From Acholeplasmataceae bacterium (GTDB lineage Bacteria; Bacillota_I; Bacilli_A; Acholeplasmatales; Acholeplasmataceae), in NCBI GenBank assembly GCA_003497445.1, contig DNNX01000047.1, forward strand, positions 1 through 13,015: a DNA stretch of 13,015 nt, written 5' to 3'. The position numbers were made by a program, and so were the translations under genes. Within the stretch, counting starts at the first letter, position 1, and every line of letters begins with the position of its first letter. Below the pieces are notes generated by a model. It did no database searches, was not told where the DNA came from, and worked only from the letters and a program-made list of their open reading frames with translations. This document shows positions 5,626 through 13,015 of this stretch, piece by piece.

Positions 5626-6245
5626 TGATTCTTTTTCAACCAATCTTTTATATCTTGTTGTTTGAAAAGGTAGCTTCCCACGACTGCGACATCAACACCT
5701 GACTCTTGACATAGTTGAATGTGATCATCTTTGATGCCGCCATCCACTTGTATAATAAATTGATGTTGGTGTTTATATAATTGTAACTGTTCAACCTTTT
5801 TTAACATATCGGGCATAAAAGACTGCCCACCAAATCCTGGCTCAACAGTCATAATTAAAACCAAATCTACTTGATTGAGATAAGGCAATATAACCTCGAT
5901 TGGTGTGTTAGGTTTGACAGCTAATCCAACACCTATATCTTCATTTTTTATCGTTTCTATGGATTTTTCTACGTCTTTTGATTCAACATGAATCGTAATA
6001 AATTGGGGTTGAATGCTTTTAAATTGGTCAATCCATTGAAGCGGATGCGTTGTCATTAAATGTACATCTAAAGGAACACGACTTAATCTTTTATATGTCT
6101 TTGCAATATCTATACCAAATGATAAATTTGGGACGAAATGACCATCCATAATGTCTAAATGTAGCATATAAGCATCTTCTAATGCGACAATCCATTCTTT
6201 TATATTTTCGATTGGTGCATTTAATACCGAGGGTGCTATTTTCAT
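5622..6245 (-). CDS. rpe: Ribulose-phosphate 3-epimerase
   Basis: 207 residues, slightly shorter than the usual 215-225 but complete. It is a TIM barrel interconverting ribulose 5-phosphate and xylulose 5-phosphate in the pentose-phosphate pathway. Visible signatures are IAPSVLNA at the N terminus, LHLDIMDGHFVPNLSFG (28-44, metal ligands H29 and D31, catalytic D34), DVHLM (60-64, H62), TVEPGFGGQSF (133-143), QVDGGI (166-171, D168 catalytic/metal) and VVGSYLF (188-194, phosphate-binding end). Start ATG at 6245 has an ideal AGGAGG about 7 bases upstream, in the 12-base gap after rsgA. It ends in TGA overlapping the thiN ATG. The order rsgA-rpe-thiN is as in Bacillus. Confidence 0.96.
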   Translation of the reverse strand: MKIAPSVLNAPIENIKEWIVALEDAYMLHLDIMDGHFVPNLSFGIDIAKTYKRLSRVPLDVHLMTTHPLQWIDQFKSIQPQFITIHVESKDVEKSIETIKNEDIGVGLAVKPNTPIEVILPYLNQVDLVLIMTVEPGFGGQSFMPDMLKKVEQLQLYKHQHQFIIQVDGGIKDDHIQLCQESGVDVAVVGSYLFKQQDIKDWLKKNQ

Positions 6246-6257
6246 AGGTACCTCCTT

Positions 6258-7205
6258 TTAGTATTTTCTTTTAATCGATTTTATTTCATTATAAAAAGCA
6301 ACATAATTATCATAACGAGATTGTATGATATCACCATTATCAAGTGCATTTTTAATGCCACATGATGGTTCGTGAATATGGGCACACCCATGAAACTTGC
6401 ATGTTGATTTATAGAGATTAAAATCTTTAAACGCTACTTTAAGGTCTTCAATGTCAAAGTGTTCAAATGACAATTTTGAAAAACCAGGTGTATCTGCAAT
6501 AAGGCCACCATTCAATGGATATAATTCCGTATGTCTTGTTGTATGCTTACCCCTACCTAAAGCTTTTGAGATTTCCTGGGTTGCAAGATTTAAATTCGGT
6601 ATAAGACCATTAAGTAATGTCGATTTTCCAACACCTGTTTGACCTGCAATCACAGAAACATGATTTTTGAGCATCTTGAGTAACACATTTTTATCTTCTA
6701 ATGTTTTTGCATTAAGACTTAAATAATTATATCCCATGTCTTTGTAGTAATCCAGTTTAGATGTCAAATCTTTGACAGCTTTATCATCTACTTTATCTGT
6801 CTTGGTTAAAATTATGATGATATCTAGATCATACCGTGATAAGACAGTTAAAAATTTATCTAATAATACAAAACTAAATTCGGGGGATGTTGCTGAAAAT
6901 ACTAAAAATAATTGGTCTACATTTGCAATATCTGGTCTGTATAAATCTGTTTTTCTTGGATGAATGTCTTGTATGACATAATGATCAGATATAAATGCAT
7001 AAGTCACGATGTCACCGACTTTAGGTGATATTTGTTGATGTTTTACTTCTTTTTTCGTTTTTGAAGAAACACTTTGATAAAAAGAAGATGCACCATCTAC
7101 TTCAATATATCTTAACTTCCCTCTTGCGATCGCTTCAATAAGATTATTGTCATGTGTAAGTATCGTATATTGGTTAGAAATTTGTTTAATGATTTGCCCA
7201 ATCAT
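6258..7205 (-). CDS. rsgA: Ribosome small-subunit biogenesis GTPase RsgA
   Basis: 315 residues from the ATG at 7205, which overlaps the rlmN stop as ATGA; a longer in-frame reading to 7247 would lie inside rlmN and add an un-RsgA-like N terminus. An OB fold (about 1-85) precedes a circularly permuted GTPase with motif order G4-G5-G1-G2-G3: TKTD (134-137, a TKxD variant of NKxD seen in this family), P-loop GQTGVGKST (188-196), GRGKHTTRH (217-225) and DTPG (238-241). The C-terminal zinc knuckle follows Cx4CxHx5C with C269, C274, H276 and C282. RsgA binds 30S subunits late in maturation and hydrolyses GTP to release assembly factors. In Bacillus a PP2C phosphatase and a Ser/Thr kinase gene sit between rlmN and rsgA; here they are absent. 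Confidence 0.96.
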   Translation of the reverse strand: MIGQIIKQISNQYTILTHDNNLIEAIARGKLRYIEVDGASSFYQSVSSKTKKEVKHQQISPKVGDIVTYAFISDHYVIQDIHPRKTDLYRPDIANVDQLFLVFSATSPEFSFVLLDKFLTVLSRYDLDIIIILTKTDKVDDKAVKDLTSKLDYYKDMGYNYLSLNAKTLEDKNVLLKMLKNHVSVIAGQTGVGKSTLLNGLIPNLNLATQEISKALGRGKHTTRHTELYPLNGGLIADTPGFSKLSFEHFDIEDLKVAFKDFNLYKSTCKFHGCAHIHEPSCGIKNALDNGDIIQSRYDNYVAFYNEIKSIKRKY

Positions 7206-8233
7206 AGCATCTCTTTTTGCGCATGTTGAGAGCGCAGTTGTCCACATGCTGCATTGATATCATGTCCTTGTTCTTTTCTAAGCGTTACTTGTATTTTATG
7301 TTTTTTTAAGACATCATAAAATGCTTCCATACGTTCTCTCGAAGAACGTTTATAAGGCGCTTCAATCACTTCGTTATATGGAATTAAGTTGACATAAGCA
7401 TTCATGCCTTTAATTTTGTTAGCAAGTTCTACAGCTGTTTCTACACTATCATTGAGTTCATGAATCATAATATATTCAAATGTTACTCTTCTATTTGTGA
7501 TTTTCAAATATTCTCTCACAGCATCTAGTACACGATCGACATTATATGTTTTATTAATTTTCATTAATGATGTACGGATTTCATCATTTGGTGCATGCAA
7601 ACTGATGGCTAAATTCACTTGTATACCAAGCTCAGCGAATGCTTTGATTTTTGGAACAATGCCTGATGTTGATACAGTAATATGTCTTGCACCGATGGAT
7701 AATCCTTTTGGATCATTCACCGTTTTTAAAAATTGGGTAAGATGCTTATAATTATCAAAAGGTTCTCCAATACCCATGACTACAATATATTGTATTTTTT
7801 CATTCAGTTGACGTTCTGTTTCTATAATTTGTGCAATAATTTCTCCTGCAGTTAAATCACGTTTCTTTTGAAGTTGTCCACTGGCACAAAAAGAACATCC
7901 GATATTACATCCCACTTGTGTGGTTACACAAATGGAATTACCATAATGATTTTTCATTAAAACGGCTTCGATGAGATGCCCATCATGTACAGAATATAAT
8001 TGTTTAACAGTGCCATCTTGGCTTACAGATTTTAATACAAACTCTAAAGCATTCATTTTAAAAGCTTCTTTTAATGCTTCAATGAGTGTTTGTGGGAGAT
8101 TATGCATATCTTCAAATGTTGCCACTTTCATTTGATATAAAAAATGCCAAATTTGTTTTGCACGATAGGGTTTCTCACCTTGAGAGACAACCCATTGTTC
8201 TAATTGTTCAAAACTCAAATCATATATGAGCAT
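7202..8233 (-). CDS. rlmN: Dual-specificity rRNA/tRNA adenine-C2 methyltransferase RlmN (radical SAM)
   Basis: 343 residues, family-typical length. The radical-SAM cluster motif is CNIGCSFC (109-116), with C109, C113 and C116 binding the 4Fe-4S cluster. The two cysteines of the methyl-transfer mechanism are at the expected places: C102, seven residues before the cluster, and C330 in the NAACGQL motif near the C terminus. MGIGEPFDNY (153-162) and STSGIVPKI (188-196) contribute to SAM binding. The enzyme methylates C2 of A2503 in 23S rRNA and A37 of some tRNAs. It starts 7 bases after the pheT TAG with an imperfect AGGA site overlapping that stop, and ends in ATGA overlapping rsgA, so both junctions suggest translational coupling. 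Confidence 0.96.
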   Translation of the reverse strand: MLIYDLSFEQLEQWVVSQGEKPYRAKQIWHFLYQMKVATFEDMHNLPQTLIEALKEAFKMNALEFVLKSVSQDGTVKQLYSVHDGHLIEAVLMKNHYGNSICVTTQVGCNIGCSFCASGQLQKKRDLTAGEIIAQIIETERQLNEKIQYIVVMGIGEPFDNYKHLTQFLKTVNDPKGLSIGARHITVSTSGIVPKIKAFAELGIQVNLAISLHAPNDEIRTSLMKINKTYNVDRVLDAVREYLKITNRRVTFEYIMIHELNDSVETAVELANKIKGMNAYVNLIPYNEVIEAPYKRSSRERMEAFYDVLKKHKIQVTLRKEQGHDINAACGQLRSQHAQKEML

Positions 8234-8240
8234 ACGTATC

Positions 8241-10595
8241 CTATCTTATTTCTAATTTTAGTTCAAATTGACAGCGATGAATAACTTTTTTCATCAGTTT
8301 TTCTACATCATCATTGGTTAACGTTTTTTCGTTGTCATTTAAAATCATTCTAAAGGCAACGGATTGATGCCCTTCTTTCACATGTTCGCCTTGATAAACA
8401 TCAAAAACATAAACATCGACTAAATATTTTCTTAATGTTTGTTGCATTAATTCTACCACATTTTTAACACTCATATCTACAGGCATAATAAATGCAAGAT
8501 CTCTTTCAACTGAAGGGAATTTAGAGATGGGTTGATATGTTTGCGTGTCATGTTTCATGACAATATCATCTAAGTAAAGTGTTGCAGCATATATCGCTTT
8601 TAAATCATATTGTTTTAAGATATTTGGATGCAACATTCCAAAATGTCCAACTTCTTTGTCATCGACATATATTGTTGCTGTTTGATAAGGGTGATACACA
8701 GGATCATCATGTCTATTTTGTATGGTAAAGGCAACCCCTAGTAGTTCAAACACTCTAGAAATGATTGCTTTGAGTGCATAAAATGAGGATACAATACCCT
8801 CTTTTTTAATACGATTAAACATATAGGTATCTTTCATCATGAAACTTAATCTATTTTTTTCTTCAGTTTGAGAAAAGACGTGACCCATTTCAAATAACTG
8901 GTGGAGGGGTAACTGACGATTCACATTATAGCTTATCGTATCCAGCATACCACCATACAGTGATTGTCTGAGGAGTTTTCTATCTTCACTCAATGGAAGC
9001 ATTAATGTGACTTGCTCTCCTAGTTGATGAAAAACGTCGTACTCATTCAATTTTCTTAAAGAATATGTAATGACTTGTTGAAATCCAAGTGAGGTAAGGA
9101 GATGTTCTAGTTGTCTTATTTTTTTCTGCTCAATCGATAACTTACCTTCTAATGATGTTTTCAATGGCGATGATGGAATTAAATCTAAACCATAAATTCG
9201 ACCAACCTCTTCTACGATATCAGCTTCAATTGAAATATCATATCGGTCATAAGGTACAACACATGTAATGTCATCCTCGTGAGATAAAACAACTTCAAAT
9301 CTTAAACGCATTAAGTAATTTATAATTTCATCTTTGGAAAGCATCAACCCTAAAGCTGAGTTAATATTATTGATAGAGGTTTTCACAACTTTCTTATCAA
9401 CAGGTCGTTCATCTGACACAGTTTCACCGATCAGTGTCGCATCAGCAAGATCTATGAGTAACTGTGTCGCTAGATCTAAACCTAACGCAACACGATCATA
9501 TCCAACACCACGTTCAAAACGAAGTGAGGAATCACTTCTTAAATTAAGCCTTTTCGATGTTTCTAAAACTGTTTTAGGATCGAATAAAGCCGCTTCTAAA
9601 AATATTGTATTAGTTTTATCTGTTACCATAGTGTTTTCTAACCCCATGACACCGGCTAATGCCACTGGAAGTGTTCCATTAGAAATGACCAAATCAGAAG
9701 CTATCAATGTTCTTTCTTGACCATCTAATGTAACAACCTTTTCTTGATCTTTTGCTTGTCTAATCATAATGTTATCTGAAGTGAATTTAGCAGCATCAAA
9801 TGTATGAAGTGGCGTCCCCATGAGTAACAAAACATAATTTGTAATATCTACAACATTATTGATAGGTCTAATATCATTATCAATAAGTAATGATTTTATC
9901 CACCAAGGAGACTCTTTAATCACAACATTTTCAAAAACACGTCCCATATATTTTGAACAAGCTTCACTTTGAATGGTGACTTTTTTATTATGTTTTTTTG
10001 ATGATTTAAACGTATATTTAGGAACTTGTACTTTCATATTTAACATTGCAGATAGATCATAAGCATATCCTAAAACAGAGAGCAAATCACCACGATTTGG
10101 TGTGAGTCCTAATTCCATTTTAAACCCAACTTGTCCCAGTGCTTTATACCCGGAATATCCAGGTTGAAAAGATTCATTAAAATGATAAATCCCATCTTTA
10201 AATGCTTCTGGAATCACTTTATCAGAAAATCCCAATTCTTTGAGAGAACAAATCATACCTTTAGATTGTTCTCCACGTATCACTGCTTCTTTGATTTCAA
10301 AGTTACCCGGTAAAATCGCACCTACTTTTGCAACAATGACTGTTTGACCGGTATCGACATTTTTAGCACCACATACAATATTTAAAATGTCACCATGGCC
10401 TACATCCACGGTTGTTAAATTTAAATGATCAGAATTTGGATGATCAACTCTTGTAAGTACTTTCCCAACAACAACAAAAGGATCATCTGATCTTACCTCA
10501 AATGATTCGATTTCAGTGATTTTTTGATTTGTCAGAGCTTCTATGTATTGTGGTGTTTTTATGAAATTTTCTAGTGCTTTTTGTGTAACGACCAT
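8241..10595 (-). CDS. pheT: Phenylalanyl-tRNA synthetase beta subunit
   Basis: 784 residues, near the usual 790-805. Domains in order: an EMAP-II-like tRNA-binding OB fold (about 40-150, with HPNSDHLNL, IVCGAKN and GEQSKGMICS), the B3/B4 editing domain (about 205-380, with NNVVDITNYVLL, then TPLHTFDAAK), the B5 domain (about 400-475, with EADIVEEVGRIYG), a catalytic-like core, and the C-terminal ferredoxin-fold anticodon-binding domain (690-784, beginning ISKFPSVERDLAF). It forms the alpha2-beta2 enzyme with PheS and hydrolyses mischarged Tyr-tRNA-Phe. The ATG comes one base after the pheS TGA, with an AAGGGGG Shine-Dalgarno inside the pheS 3' end. No truncation or missing segment noted. Confidence 0.97.
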   Translation of the reverse strand: MVVTQKALENFIKTPQYIEALTNQKITEIESFEVRSDDPFVVVGKVLTRVDHPNSDHLNLTTVDVGHGDILNIVCGAKNVDTGQTVIVAKVGAILPGNFEIKEAVIRGEQSKGMICSLKELGFSDKVIPEAFKDGIYHFNESFQPGYSGYKALGQVGFKMELGLTPNRGDLLSVLGYAYDLSAMLNMKVQVPKYTFKSSKKHNKKVTIQSEACSKYMGRVFENVVIKESPWWIKSLLIDNDIRPINNVVDITNYVLLLMGTPLHTFDAAKFTSDNIMIRQAKDQEKVVTLDGQERTLIASDLVISNGTLPVALAGVMGLENTMVTDKTNTIFLEAALFDPKTVLETSKRLNLRSDSSLRFERGVGYDRVALGLDLATQLLIDLADATLIGETVSDERPVDKKVVKTSINNINSALGLMLSKDEIINYLMRLRFEVVLSHEDDITCVVPYDRYDISIEADIVEEVGRIYGLDLIPSSPLKTSLEGKLSIEQKKIRQLEHLLTSLGFQQVITYSLRKLNEYDVFHQLGEQVTLMLPLSEDRKLLRQSLYGGMLDTISYNVNRQLPLHQLFEMGHVFSQTEEKNRLSFMMKDTYMFNRIKKEGIVSSFYALKAIISRVFELLGVAFTIQNRHDDPVYHPYQTATIYVDDKEVGHFGMLHPNILKQYDLKAIYAATLYLDDIVMKHDTQTYQPISKFPSVERDLAFIMPVDMSVKNVVELMQQTLRKYLVDVYVFDVYQGEHVKEGHQSVAFRMILNDNEKTLTNDDVEKLMKKVIHRCQFELKLEIR

Positions 10596-10596
10596 C

Positions 10597-11598
10597 TCAC
10601 AAAACCCCCTTAAATTGATCTAAAAATCGTTTGTCATTGATATAAAAATGTCTTATATCATCAATGAAGTATTTCAATATCGCAATACGCTCTACACCAA
10701 TCCCAAATGCAAAACCTCTCTTTTGATTTGGATCAAAATTTGCCATTGATAATACATTAGGATGCACCATCCCAGCACCTAATACTTCAATCCATATAGG
10801 CGTACCATCTGATTTTACAAAAGATACATCGACTTCAACAGAAGGTTCAGTGAAAGGAAAATATGATGGTCTTAAGCGAATTTGTCTTTCAGGTCCAAAA
10901 ATATGTTTTGCCATTTCTAATAAAATGCCTTTTAAATGAGAAAAATTAACATCATTTGAAACATATAATCCTTCAATTTGCATGAATTGATGACTATGCG
11001 TTGGGTCATCGTCATCTCTTCTGTATACTTTACCTGGACAAATAATCGCAAGATCTTGCCCACCAGCGTCTAACATTGAACGTGCTTGCACGGGAGATGT
11101 ATGTGTACGAAGCAATCTTTCAGGATCAACATAAAAAGAATCTTGCATCGCGCGAGCAGGATGTCCTTTTGCTAAATTCATCATCTCAAAATTAAAGTGA
11201 TCTGTTTCAAGTTCTGGTCCTTCAGCAACCGTAAATCCTTTACCAACAAAGAAATCTTCTATATCATGGATGACTTGTATTAATGGGTGTAAGTATCCCT
11301 TAGGCAATGCCACCTCGTCTAAATGAATATCGACTTTTTCTTGTTTTAATTTTTCTTCGAGCGCAGCATTTTCTAAAATTAGTTTCTTATTAGATAATGC
11401 CTGTTCAATTTCTAATTTTAATTGATTGACACTTTCTCCAAAAGATTTTCTTTCTTGTGGATCCATATCTTTTAATTGTTTCATAAGTTCTGAAACAGTG
11501 CCTTTTTTAGACAAAAAGGTGATGCGAATATTTTCTAATGTCGCCAAATCATTCGCTGTATCAATTTGCTTTAAAGCATCAATTCTAATCTTTTCCAT
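10597..11598 (-). CDS. pheS: Phenylalanyl-tRNA synthetase alpha subunit
   Basis: 333 residues. An N-terminal coiled coil (about 1-90, Lys/Glu/Leu-rich) binds tRNA. The class II catalytic core follows: motif 1 region [14 protein letters not shown] with GFTVAEGPE, then [14 protein letters not shown], motif 2 [22 protein letters not shown], and motif 3 [16 protein letters not shown] near the end. It charges tRNA-Phe with phenylalanine together with PheT. The start ATG at 11598 follows GGAGG by about 5 bases. Expression is evidently controlled by the T-box leader immediately upstream, and the gene is the first of the pheS-to-thiN run. Confidence 0.98.
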   Translation of the reverse strand: MEKIRIDALKQIDTANDLATLENIRITFLSKKGTVSELMKQLKDMDPQERKSFGESVNQLKLEIEQALSNKKLILENAALEEKLKQEKVDIHLDEVALPKGYLHPLIQVIHDIEDFFVGKGFTVAEGPELETDHFNFEMMNLAKGHPARAMQDSFYVDPERLLRTHTSPVQARSMLDAGGQDLAIICPGKVYRRDDDDPTHSHQFMQIEGLYVSNDVNFSHLKGILLEMAKHIFGPERQIRLRPSYFPFTEPSVEVDVSFVKSDGTPIWIEVLGAGMVHPNVLSMANFDPNQKRGFAFGIGVERIAILKYFIDDIRHFYINDKRFLDQFKGVL

Positions 11599-11615
11599 AT
11601 TTCCTCCATATAGAT

Positions 11616-11648
11616 AAAAAATCCTTAGACCGAAAAACGATCTAAGGA
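11616..11648 (-). terminator. T-box regulated terminator hairpin
   Basis: Minus-strand stem 11648-11638 with 11632-11622: TCCTTAGA pairs with TCTAAGGA, extended by a T-G wobble and CG/CG, around a T5 loop, then T6 (11621-11616). Its 5' arm CCTTAG is shared with the antiterminator. Confidence 0.93.
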
Positions 11649-11824
11649 CGCCATAGACGCGGTACCACCTTAGTTCCAGTGAAATATCACTAGCACTCTA
11701 TGTGTCTTTAACGCAGACATACGGGTGTGATTAGCACCTCTCCAAGCTGAAATTCATCATGAGTTTGACGTTTTTTCACCACCCAAACGCTCTCTAAACA
11801 AACTCGATTGATTACTGAGGCTCT
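11616..11824 (-). promoter_or_regulatory. T-box riboswitch (tRNA-Phe specific) upstream of pheST
   Basis: The minus strand carries the canonical T-box AAGGTGGTACCGCG (11671-11658), whose bulge pairs with the uncharged tRNA 3' end. Stem I can be traced: base AGAGCCTC (11824-11817) with GAGAGGTGCT (11742-11733), an AGTAA motif (11816-11812), helix GAGTTTG/CAAACTC (11805-11799 with 11767-11761), and an upper hairpin CGTTT/AAACG containing GGGTGGTGAAA. The specifier TTC (11751-11749), in the bulge just 5' of the lower stem, is a phenylalanine codon. A stem III candidate CTAGTGA/TCACTGG lies just before the T-box. The antiterminator pairs CTAAGG with CCTTAG and competes with the terminator below. 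Uncharged tRNA-Phe would therefore raise pheST expression. Confidence 0.96.
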
Positions 11825-11842
11825 TCTACGATTTAATCTCTT

Positions 11843-12571
11843 TTACTTGCGTTTACTTGCGACAATCATGATGAGACGTAATATTTCGATATATAACCAT
11901 ACGATGGTAACCATTAACCCTAATGCAACCATCCATTCATATTTCTTATCTGCACCACTAGATACAATCGCTTCTGCACGGTCAAAATCTAATGTTAACA
12001 TCAGTGCACCATAAATAATTAAAAAGACACTAATTCCAATCGCAAGTTCGTAACTATTCCCAAAGATTGCATTCATATCAACAAAGAGTGACATGAGTCC
12101 AAACCCAATAAAGAAAAATAAAATCCCAAATAACACTGCATACATGATTTTTCTAAATCTTGTTGTAACACGAATGATTCTTGAAGAGTATAGAAATAAC
12201 ATCACAAAGAATATCGCCGTAGTTGCAATAATTGCGGCATATGGTGCACCAGGTACATATGTATGTGCAACAAGTGTAATCATGGCAAGTAATACACCTT
12301 CAGCTGCTGCATATACAATACTCATAGGCATCGCTAATGAAGGCACAAATGTTGCAATCAACACAGCGATTAATGCAACAATCACAGATGCAACCAATAA
12401 ACTCATGAATGTTTCAGCAGGCAAACTTGTGATTGCATAAAAACCTGTAAGCACTGCAATACCTAATAAAATAAATGTTTTTAACGTAATGCCTCTATAG
12501 GACGCTGCTTCAGCTGATGTATACGATGCTGAACGCTCTATATTGGCAAAAACTGGATTTGATGAACGCAT
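11843..12571 (-). CDS. Bax inhibitor-1 / YccA-like seven-helix membrane protein
   Basis: 242 residues with seven likely membrane helices at about 31-48, 56-74, 77-100, 111-127, 141-163, 173-193 and 215-236, loops short. The N-terminal MRSSNPVF and the C-terminal stretch GADKKYEWMVALGLMVTIVWLYIEILRL are hallmarks of the bacterial BaxI_1 branch of the Bax inhibitor-1/YccA superfamily, related to TMBIM proteins, some of which act as pH-sensitive calcium leaks. An acidic residue pair in the last part (LDFDRAEA, near 197-204) may matter for that, but this is inference. The start ATG has AGGAGGG 7 bases upstream. It has its own strong promoter and ends just before the T-box leader. The last two codons lie in a 10-bp tandem duplication. 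Family call is good, physiological role unknown. Confidence 0.88.
   Translation of the reverse strand: MRSSNPVFANIERSASYTSAEAASYRGITLKTFILLGIAVLTGFYAITSLPAETFMSLLVASVIVALIAVLIATFVPSLAMPMSIVYAAAEGVLLAMITLVAHTYVPGAPYAAIIATTAIFFVMLFLYSSRIIRVTTRFRKIMYAVLFGILFFFIGFGLMSLFVDMNAIFGNSYELAIGISVFLIIYGALMLTLDFDRAEAIVSSGADKKYEWMVALGLMVTIVWLYIEILRLIMIVASKRK
11844..11863 (-). repeat. 10-bp tandem direct repeat at the 3' end of the Bax-inhibitor-like gene
   Basis: The minus strand reads CGCAAGTAAA twice in succession. The two copies are out of frame with each other: the first encodes part of ASK, the second supplies RK and the TAA stop. Confidence 0.7.
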
Positions 12572-12598
12572 AATTTTTCCCTCCTAAATCACAAGATT

Positions 12599-12627
12599 AT
12601 TATATAAGAAAGCCCCTTAAAGTGCAA
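12599..12627 (-). promoter_or_regulatory. Promoter of the Bax-inhibitor-like gene
   Basis: Minus strand TTGCAC (12627-12622), 17-base spacer, perfect TATAAT (12604-12599). The -35 overlaps the last codons and stop of polC. The predicted start near 12592 gives a 20-base leader with the Shine-Dalgarno. It could also feed the pheST operon. Confidence 0.8.
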
Positions 12628-13015
12628 ACAATCCTTGTTCTTTTTCATCATTTTCGACAATGAGCTCATCGAATGCACCATATGATTCCATTTTTGCAAA
12701 AACAGTTTGATTGATCTTCGTTCTAAGTTTAACATCCTCTTTAGAAGAAAATACTCGTGATGTTCTTGTTTCAACAATACCATTTGCAACGTTTTCACCA
12801 AGTCCATCAATAGAAATAAACGGCATCCTTAAAGCATCATCTTCCATCACAAACGTTTTTGCATCCGAATGATTAATATCTACTTTTTTAAAGTGAAACC
12901 CTCTTAAACTCATTTCATACGCTACTTGTAATGTGGTAAGTGTCGATTGCTCATTCACCGTCAGGTAATTTTTGGCCAGTAATTCTTTAATACCATTTTT
13001 TAACGCAACTGGTCC
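12617..13015 (-). CDS. polC: DNA polymerase III PolC-type alpha subunit, C-terminal end, cut by window edge
   Basis: The last 133 codons are open to the right edge. The visible protein aligns from memory with the PolC C terminus: LTTLQVAYEMSLRGFHFKKV, then a short acidic segment, MPFISIDGLGENVANGIVETR (the helix-hairpin-helix-like IDGLG...VA..IV...R motif), SSKEDVKLRTKINQTVFAKME, and a Glu-rich tail ending GLFAL, where most PolC proteins end in a QLSLF-type beta-clamp-binding motif. PolC is the main leading-strand replicative polymerase of low-GC Firmicutes and Mollicutes. The start and the catalytic part are outside the window. No terminator is seen between it and the next gene, whose promoter overlaps its stop codon. 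Confidence 0.88.
   Translation of the reverse strand, partial: GPVALKNGIKELLAKNYLTVNEQSTLTTLQVAYEMSLRGFHFKKVDINHSDAKTFVMEDDALRMPFISIDGLGENVANGIVETRTSRVFSSKEDVKLRTKINQTVFAKMESYGAFDELIVENDEKEQGLFAL

Noticed and set aside
5626..5643. TTG start for ThiN at 5643
   Set aside because: The start codon is weak, within rpe, and adds six unneeded residues; the ATG at 5625 overlapping the rpe TGA fits better.
7206..7247. Longer N terminus for RsgA starting at 7247
   Set aside because: It lies inside the rlmN C terminus and lacks RsgA similarity; the ATG at 7205 overlaps the rlmN TGA in the usual ATGA fashion.
9334..9720. 128-codon plus-strand reading frame inside pheT
   Set aside because: It is antisense to a strongly conserved gene, has no good ribosome binding site and resembles no protein; it is a shadow frame. 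The 115-codon plus-strand frame at 12093-12440 in the BI-1-like gene is rejected for the same reason.
12589..12810. 73-codon minus-strand reading frame near the polC 3' end
   Set aside because: It overlaps the real PolC frame and the BI-1-like promoter; the peptide has no recognisable motif.
1..13015. Search for a mobile element, CRISPR array, toxin-antitoxin pair or defence island
   Set aside because: Nearly every base is accounted for by housekeeping genes, tRNAs and their signals; I saw no transposase, integrase, spaced repeats or terminal inverted repeats, despite tRNA genes that could serve as integration sites.

Overview
The window is low-GC, densely packed bacterial chromosome. It looks like a low-GC Firmicute or Tenericute with the standard bacterial code (code 11), most plausibly an Acholeplasma-like mollicute. 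The evidence is the PolC-type replicative polymerase, a phenylalanyl T-box riboswitch, the conserved rlmN-rsgA-rpe-thiN / rpmB / fakA neighbourhood of Bacillus, and very AT-rich spacers. TGA is a true stop: fakA, rlmN, rpe and pheS all end in TGA, two of them in ATGA overlaps with the next start, and tryptophan is written TGG. This argues against Mycoplasma or Spiroplasma. The genus is inferred, not proven.

Layout, left to right. Positions 1-839 hold the N-terminal part of an ABC exporter on the minus strand, cut by the window edge. Positions 880-2951 hold three tRNA genes (Thr-GGT and Gly-GCC on plus, Leu-GAG on minus), most with a recognisable promoter and terminator, interleaved with a membrane zinc-peptidase-like gene and a DUF402 nucleotide-phosphatase gene. 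Positions 2989-5031 hold fakA (minus) and rpmB (plus), fired from back-to-back promoters. Positions 5017-11598 are one tight minus-strand run, pheS-pheT-rlmN-rsgA-rpe-thiN, with spacings of 1, 7, -4, 12 and -4 bases and no internal terminator that I can see. Upstream of it are a Phe T-box leader (about 11616-11824), a Bax-inhibitor-1-like membrane protein gene with its own promoter, and the 3' end of polC running off the right edge.

How the genes work together. The long operon joins phenylalanine charging (PheST), 23S rRNA/tRNA methylation (RlmN), 30S maturation (RsgA), the pentose-phosphate pathway (Rpe) and thiamine pyrophosphate supply (ThiN). All of it is potentially under Phe-tRNA control through the single T-box. 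rpmB converges on thiN, and the two share a bidirectional terminator. fakA, transcribed away from rpmB, supplies the ATP-dependent kinase subunit for exogenous fatty-acid activation.

There is no stretch over 300 bases without a gene; the longest non-coding piece is the T-box leader, about 240 bases. I see no insertion sequence, CRISPR array, prophage or defence system. This is mostly ordinary housekeeping DNA, and the points worth a second look concern regulation, gene order and two poorly characterised proteins.
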